From Nematostella vectensis (taxonomy: Eukaryota; Cnidaria; Anthozoa; Actiniaria; Edwardsiidae), in NCBI RefSeq assembly GCF_932526225.1, contig NC_064044.1, forward strand, positions 12,538,084 through 12,602,083: 64,000 nt of DNA, read 5' to 3'. The notes beneath the pieces are model-generated. The model worked only from the letters and a program-made list of their open reading frames with translations, was not told the origin of the DNA and did not search any database. Shown piece by piece: positions 56,959 to 64,000 of this stretch (its first letter is position 1; every line of letters begins with the position of its first letter). A program made the position numbers and the translations under genes.

Positions 56959-59900
56959 ATGATGGGAGCTGGTACGGAAGAACCGCCAAAGTCCAAGCGT
57001 GGGGAACACAGGGAAAAGCGTATGAGCTCAGTTCCTGATTACGATGAATCTGTGCCGAGAAAAAAGCGACGTCGCTGCGGTGTTTGTGAACCGTGCACTC
57101 GTAAGGTGAACTGTGGAGATTGTAGCAACTGTGTAAACCGTAAAACAGGCCACCAGATATGCAAGTATCGCAAATGCGTTCAGCTACGAAAGGTACGATT
57201 CCCAATTCTCTAGTGTACCTATTGGAGCTGTAAATCGAGTTGTATTTAATGTGTTTGTACTCGAACGCGCAAACTAAGGAATTGCGTTTCGATTTATTGC
57301 AGAAGTCTAGCTCAAACCGTGATAGTAGCAGCGCGCAGAGGCAAGATCTCGACGACTCGCCACCAGCGTCGCAATCTAGTCGCGTGAGCAACGAAAAATC
57401 CGTAAGTCTTTTTGCCTCACTTAAGGTTTTCGCCCCCACATTTAACTCAAAGGATAGCTGCCAAGGTGTTTAAGTGAAGGACTCGAGTCCGAGGTATTTA
57501 CCGATAGGTCCGGTGCGTTTACCGACGCAAAGCACGCACTAATATTTCTACATTCTGTGGTTAATTTTAGACTCCAGACAGCGATGAAAATGAAGGAATG
57601 AGCGATTCGAACGAGCGCGAGAACAAACCGCAACCTTTTAACACTCATATGGACACAGACGAAGAGGTAGAATCCAAGCCAGCGAGCCCTGAATGCAAAG
57701 ACGACAAGAACGAACAGACTCTGCCGTCTCCTGTTAGCGAGATGCTTGTCGCCACATCACCGGTTCAGCCGTGCCCCGAGGTAGACGAGCCAGCAGTGAT
57801 CGCCCGCTCGTGCGAATCCACACTCCCCAAGCCCGAGCCAGAATCTCCGGCAAAACCCCCCGAACAACGCGTAGGGGACGACGGCGAAGTTGCCCCATGT
57901 AACTGCCAAGGTACGCGCTAAATCGATAATCATTACACACAAAGAATTGGGATTTATTTCTATCGGTTTGTAGTTTGGTGTACAGCGGGGGTTTGGCGTT
58001 GGTTAGAGTGAGTTCTCAGCAGCCTATAAATGTCTTGATATACAGCTGAAAGCGAGAGTTGAAATCATAAGTGCTAATTCCGGTCGATTGGAAGATGGGA
58101 CGGGACTTGCTTTTCTTGATAGCGTGAGAACGCATTTACCCGTACCGACGAGCTATTGTTTGATATTTTAAACCGAACTAATTGGAGATTAGACCAGCGC
58201 GCTCGATGGAAAATTTATTAAATTGTGTCGAGTTTTTTGATAGGGCAAATGCTAGTCCGTGCCGGGCTTGTGATATGCCGGTCAACTAAGAGGAGAACAT
58301 AGCTAATGCTGTCAGCCTAATTACATTATGCGCGCTCTTGAATCTTCATCTATCACCTGGGATCCGTTAACATGGATCAGAGAGTTTGTTTAAAAAGAGG
58401 GTTTTCGTTCTCAGACGAAGGGCAGTAGATAAACGTACTCAACCCGCGCCCGACTCTAGATAACCGATTAGAGCAATACACCTTTGCGCGCGTAGGAAGA
58501 TGTGATAAATACTTGTGCATTATCTCCACTTGCGCTACGCAATCCTCCAACGAAATGCCTAATCCAAAGAAAGCCTCCTAAAGCCACAAACAAGCCTCTA
58601 TACATCCACCTTTTGCGGACTGATTGACGGGCGAAGAACTTGGCAAGAATTACTTCCAACGGGAATCAGATTATTTGCACGTATCTTCCGGGAGTAAGAT
58701 TGGCGCATGCTGTTTCGATTTCGTGTGCACCGTGTCTTTCTGCCAGCTCTATCGCAGTCAGTAATTAAGTTTTTTAGCCAACTGTGGCCCATGCAGTGCG
58801 GCGTTGCTCGGCGCGTGATATTTTTCCATCGCGTTTACTTAATCAAGTTGTTTGCATAAGGCTTTGAATATTGTTGACTGAAACTCACTCGGTAGAACTC
58901 ATCGCGGCCTCATGCATCATTGATTATGATCGAGTTCGCGCATAATTTCGCCTTTAACGACCTCTCAGACGTAACTTTTAATTGCGGACTGACACATAAC
59001 AATAGAGTCACTGATCGCCCCTTCTATAGTTCTCTTCGAACACTTTCCGTGCTACCACGCGCGTTCGTCTAATGGATACATGAATTATGCACGGTACGAG
59101 AAATGAACAGGAAACAAGCCAGGCAAACGCGGTTTCTTTAGCTATTACGTCGCTTTCAATCTCGTAAATTATACAAAACGCGCCGTATCAGCGCTTCTTA
59201 CAAGCTGCCTTAGCGCTAACCACTCCAGGGCACTCTGTCATGGGAGAGTGAGACCCCCTGGAGTTCTCTTTAATACGAAACGAAATGCGAATTTTATGAT
59301 TACAAAACCGTGTCTGTAAAACGAAACGGTGTTTCAACGTGCACAGACTGACTCGCCTTCGTAATTATCTTTTCCCCCCTTCTGCTCCTTTCTAGTGATA
59401 ACAAAAAACAAACAACCATTTAACACAATATATCTGCACTTATGGTGTTATTATGCAGTGGGGCCATCTGTCTATGTACCCGTTTCTTCGTGTCATTTTT
59501 CTCCCAACTAAAAACATCCTGTTTTGCCGCCGCTAAACATTTTTTGGTACCGTTTATTATTCAAGCAAGAAGCCATAACAAAAATTTTCTTTGTAAAAAC
59601 ACGAAAATATTTATCTTAAGGTACTGTTTTTTTTCGAGAAGCCATTCTAGTGCTCAGGATCAAGACGAGCACTGAAATGCCTTCTCAGATGGCGCGTTTG
59701 TGCTTGGCCGATCATGTGTCACAAATTCTCCTAATCCTTGGTCGCGGCCGTTAGGCACTTTAGCACTATGCTTGTGTATTATAGCACTTGTATGCAGAGC
59801 ACCTCATTAGTAATTGTACTTTGGATATATTTTTTTAAGAAAAATCCCAACTGACAATTGATTGGCTTCTTAAAGACAGCATAAATGGTTGAAAGCATGA

Positions 59901-62601
59901 AATTTGATTCAAAATTTTTTGTGGTGACACAGCCAAAGCCTTAATGGGTATACAGTATAAACCCTGATAGTCTTTTCTAAATTACCAACAAAATGATATT
60001 TCCAATATAACTCTCATTTTGTCCTTACAAAAAAGGTTTTTTCAGATAGTTATCAGTAAGGAGTGTTTCTAAGAAACATTATTATTCTCTCTTTAGCTTA
60101 TTGAAAGATTTTGAATACAATTTATTCCCTTCTGGCCCAGACTTCCTTGATTTATTTTCTTGCTGCCTTTTCTTTTATTGTTATGCATATTCATTATACT
60201 ATTGAAGTGCTAATGAAGGCAATATTTGAAAAACCTAAAGCAGTCAGACAGTTAAAGATAATGTCTGTTGCTGTGCCTTTCAGTTTTGTAGATGTTTTTT
60301 CACACTTTCAAGAGCATTTTCCTTTTTATATTGAATTTACCAAAACTGTAAACATCTGATCTCTTCATGGTCAAAATCAAGAATCAGAAGTCCAAACAAT
60401 GTGAAAAGAATGAAAGAAAAATTGAAATAAATATTGCATGTATTATCCCGAGCAACTGTCTCTTAATGCCTAAAATTTTTGATTGCTTGTTGCAGTTTTC
60501 ACTAAAGAGGAGGGGCCACCATTATATGGGCAAATGGGCGGAGCTGCCGACTATGATTCCCTGAGGGGTATGCTTGAACAAAGGTATATCTGGATATTTA
60601 AATATATTTTATGCTTCCTCCTTTCAATGAAACTTTTAAGACAGCACCCATTGTCTTATTGTGTGCATCTTTCATCAAAAGCTGCCAAAGTTTTAATGTC
60701 TGCCCTTTTATTCATTGTTGACAATTGCATAATTTGTTATTGGCTTTTTTATTGCTTGTTTATGCTATCTAACACAACCATCCCTTGCCCCACGGATCTT
60801 TGGGATCTTCCGCTATAATCAATGGTCGACAGAGCCAAAAAATGGCAAGTTTTCCCAAAATAAGGTCTGGTTAACGTTGGTAAGCTTGAATTTTTGCATA
60901 GAGGTTCCTTATGTTATGTAAACCAACATATCAAAATGTGTTTATTTCTAATGGATTCGTCTTCGAGATATGAGGCTTGAAGCGCAATTTTCAAATGTTC
61001 AAAGTACGAATTCTCCTTGTTTTTAGGAAGAAGTTGGGCTCTGATCAGAAATTAAGCCAACTTTGCTTGCTAATATCTAAATTTCATAACTTATAAATTT
61101 CTTTTAAATTTGGTTTTAAGCTTTTGTTCAGAGGAACTCCTTGTATGCGGAATCTGGAGCTTATATATTGAGAATTGAAAAATTTCATGCCATTTTTTTG
61201 CTCTGTCATCAATGGCCAGATCTCCCTAGGAGACTGCTTCTTTTGTTGCCAAATTTTTGGAATGCCAATATTTCCAGGTATCTCAGAGTAGATTGTAGCA
61301 CTTTACTTACTCATTAAACTACCTGACAATGGCTTCAGAATAATCACTGGCCTTAACATTCTAATGTATTGATTGTGTATCTCAACATTATTGCAAAATT
61401 AATTGAAATAACTGATAGGTTCAGATTCACTAAGTCGTTATTTTTGTTTTTTCAGATTTGGAATTAAAGGCAAAGCCTTAAGAATAGAGTTGGTAAGTGC
61501 TGTTAATTTTCTTTTTTTATGTGAAACATGTTGTGAGTATACATCATTTTCTCTTCAAGATCATATACACTAACAAAGAAGGCAGGAATGCTCAAGGTTG
61601 TCCAATAGCAAGATGGGTGAGTATGTCTGAAGGCAAAAATTGAGGGGGGAATCATGTGAAAGGCAGGCGTGTACACAGGGGGGTGCACAGGGTCCACCCC
61701 CCCCCCCTGGCAGCCAAAAAGTGGGTCCATATGAAGAAAACGTTGTCGTTTTGGGGGTCCTGGTACCAAGGAATCTTAGTTACTTTTCAGATACTTTCTC
61801 CATTGACCAAGGATGGTCACAATCACTGTTTTTTTCTTCTGATTATCAGTCATGATGTTTAGGAAGCACCTGCGGTACGGCAACCTAAAAAATGACAAGA
61901 ATCGTGCAGTTTTTCTAAATAAGAAATATATTAGTTTTCTTATATGGAAGTGACCGCGTTTGGCAAAAACAACAATTTTTGGCTAAATTTTCTTGATATG
62001 ATTCTTATTAAGGAATCTTTAAATACTATTGTTTTTCCATATGATAGCTACTGTATGACTTCGCACCCCTCAGCAAATCCTGGGTACACAATGATGAAAA
62101 GGGAGGGAATGGGTGTATAGGAGGGAAGGCGTGGCAGGGGTAGGAGGGGATGGAGTGAGGGTAGGGGATTGGTGTTGGTGGGAAGGGAGAAGCGGAAAGG
62201 TAAGGAAAGGATGTTTAGATTGGAATGATGTGTGAAGCAGAAGAGGGGGATAGGAGAGAGGGGAATAGAGGAGGGAGGGAGGGAGAATGGTATGAATCAA
62301 GGGTATTTTTGATAGGAGGGGTATATAAACTTCTCATTATATCTTTTAATTGTACAATCAATTTGCTGCAATTAGTTCTCATTATTTTATAGGTTATCAG
62401 GAGATCTGGAAATGATGAAAAAGTGCTTGTCCTTGTGCGCAAGAGACCAGGTCATCACTGTAGTATGGCCCTGGTTGTCACATCTGTCGTGATATGGGAG
62501 GGTATTTCGGAAGAGCGTGGCCACTCCCTCTACAAGGAGCTGTCTGGGCTCATACCTGAGAATGCTGCACCAACCATACGCAGATGTGGACTAAATGACA
62601 G
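56959..62601 (+). CDS. TET 5-methylcytosine dioxygenase, 5' part (continues off the right edge)
   Basis: Exons: 56959-57192, 57303-57401, 57571-57910, 60496-60583, 61456-61492, 61560-61616, 62393-62601 (ends in phase 2). The first ATG of the open frame is at 56959. Residues about 31-78 form a CXXC zinc finger with all eight cysteines ([24 protein letters not shown]) and no KFGG linker, as in TET1/TET3/CXXC4/CXXC5; such fingers bind CpG DNA. An acidic, proline-rich linker of about 140 residues follows, then the Cys-rich start of the TET catalytic domain: [70 protein letters not shown] and RRCGLNDR. TETs oxidise 5-methylcytosine using iron and 2-oxoglutarate. The double-stranded beta-helix with the iron ligands must lie beyond the window, so activity cannot be judged. 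Introns range from about 70 nt to 2.6 kb. Confidence 0.93.
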
Positions 62602-62907
62602 GTAAGACAATAACAGGCTGTAAGACCACACTACGCAGGCGCATAACAGTGGGATTCACGCCTCTCCCGACATGACCGAAAAGAATGAACATGAATGTTG
62701 TCAGACATCTAGATACTTAATAACGGAATTATAAGTCTATTTCTGAAGTTTTGATCTTACATGGAAATTTGACGTTTTAACCGAAACCATCAAAGGATCC
62801 TAGACCTTGAGCGTGATTCGAGAAGAAGGGGAGTTTAAAAGAGGCTGTCTGGGAAAGGGTGGAAGCCCCGACCCTCAACAAGAAAAGGGGGGCTCAAGCT
62901 CTACTTG

Positions 62908-62998
62908 TCACACACCTGGGGACTTGTCACACACCTGGGGACTTGTCACACACCTGGGGACTTGTCACACACCTGGGGACTTGTCACACACCTGACGC
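62908..62998. repeat. 19-bp tandem repeat in the TET intron
   Basis: TGTCACACACCTGGGGACT repeats nearly five times without change, then is followed by two copies of TGACGCTCTGTC. Confidence 0.9.
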
Positions 62999-63860
62999 TC
63001 TGTCCCTGACGCTCTGTCGTCAAATTGCCATGTAAGATCAAAATTCAAGAAAAAGACTTATATCTCCGTTATGTTGGAAAAACCTTGAACATGCGCACTT
63101 GGACTTGGACACAATTTCTTACAATAAATATCAGTTCCTTGTATTCTGGACTGATTTTCCCTTTTCAAAACACAAATGATGTGAGGCCAAAATGCATATC
63201 CCTATATTTTGCGCTATAAACAGTGTAAGAGCACAGGGATAAAAAGCTCAAATTTCAATGCCATTTTTTCATCATTTAAAAAAAAGGCGCATTTGATATT
63301 TCTTTTGTCATTACGCTTACTAAGTACTTAGGGGAATTTTCCACCTTATTTGATGTGACATGAGCTTATTGGAAACGTCATGTCATGTTTTTCTGCCATG
63401 TCGCCCCTCCCCTCCCAAAAAGTGTTTCAAAAGTGCGTAATTTTAGAATTCAAGGATTTTCCTTTTTTATATGATACCTAAAGACTGCACATTTCCCTTG
63501 GCAAATCCTTGGTACATGTCTCCTACAAAAAGGATCACAACTGGAACTTGTGGTTAACGATGGTTGACTTTTGTGTATTATGCAATAGAAGATGATCCAG
63601 TTGTAACTGAAGTTAAAACTTGTGTGCCTGTACAGCTTCGTGAGGACTAGAAGGGGGGGAGGGGATGATGGATGATTTTAGGGGGTGAATTGCACTAATG
63701 CGTGCGTTTATAGGGTCAGGTGCGCACGTGATATTCTTCTAATATGTCGACAACTCGAGACAACTATTCGCGCGCAAGTGTTATTGATCTTCTCCGTAGG
63801 CAAGGCACGGTTACTCGAGTTACTCTTATACATTTCCGCCCGTACTGGCCAATCACTATG

Positions 63861-63968
63861 CGTCTTACATAGACTCCTTCTTAGACTGACCAATCGCAAT
63901 GAGTGACGAATTTGCGTCTTGCATAGACTCCTTCTTAGACTGACCAATCTCAATGAGTGACGAATTTG
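63861..63968. repeat. Two tandem 54-bp copies with CCAAT boxes
   Basis: CGTCTT(A/G)CATAGACTCC and its continuation GACCAATC(G/T)CAATGAGTG occur at 63861-63914 and 63915-63968 with only two differences that I can see. Each copy holds CCAAT and GAGTGACGAAT. GGCCAATCACTATG just before the array looks like a partial third copy. Confidence 0.85.
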
Positions 63969-64000
63969 ATATAAACGTGGAGTTTTTTCGCGAGTCGTTC

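Larger units (their letters stand above)
62602..64000. other. TET intron sequence to the window edge
   Basis: I see no match to the next expected TET block (the TCxCQG and following SFGCSW region), so the next exon probably lies to the right. The stretch holds a 19-bp repeat and a 54-bp duplication, listed separately. Confidence 0.6.

Overview
The window reads as nuclear DNA of an invertebrate animal, most likely a cnidarian (sea-anemone-like) genome. It is AT-rich, its genes are split into many short exons with GT-AG introns, and the proteins are metazoan families. The species cannot be named from sequence alone. Exon coordinates below come from my own splice-phase tracing: every junction used keeps the reading frame and has a GT donor and an AG acceptor, but none is confirmed by transcripts.

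Layout. 1-162: a perfect palindrome. 358-571 (-): first coding exon of a monocarboxylate-transporter-like MFS protein that continues off the left edge. 2532-3101 (+): a C2H2 zinc-finger pseudogene with an in-frame TGA. 6649-9779 (-): a complete two-exon two-pore-domain potassium channel. 12187-26919 (-): a complete NPC1 sterol-transporter gene with two alternative last exons. 29863-41863 (+): a complete 12-exon TANGO6 gene, head-to-head with NPC1. 42.6-56.9 kb: a long gene-free stretch that is CpG-rich in its right-hand part. 56959-62601 (+): the 5' part of a TET 5-methylcytosine dioxygenase (CXXC finger and start of the Cys-rich catalytic domain), which continues off the right edge.

The most striking pattern is that several tandem arrays are built from the host genes' own exon edges. 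In NPC1, 27 copies of an 84-bp unit follow exon 7, each carrying a copy of the exon 3' end plus its 5' splice site. In TANGO6, about 30 copies of a 20-bp unit start at the donor of exon 7 and each repeat AG|GTATG. Three acceptor-like copies precede exon 11, and about five further copies of a 141-bp unit carry the end of the coding sequence past the stop codon. I know of no named system for this; shared mechanism and function are inference. NPC1 also has an intronic array of about 21 CACGTG E-boxes and a diverged, apparently selected, duplicate last exon with a different tail.

The genes are functionally unrelated as a set: ion channel, lysosomal sterol export, secretory-pathway factor, DNA demethylation. 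TE-like foldbacks, MITEs with TTA target duplications, microsatellites and dispersed repeats fill the introns and spacers.
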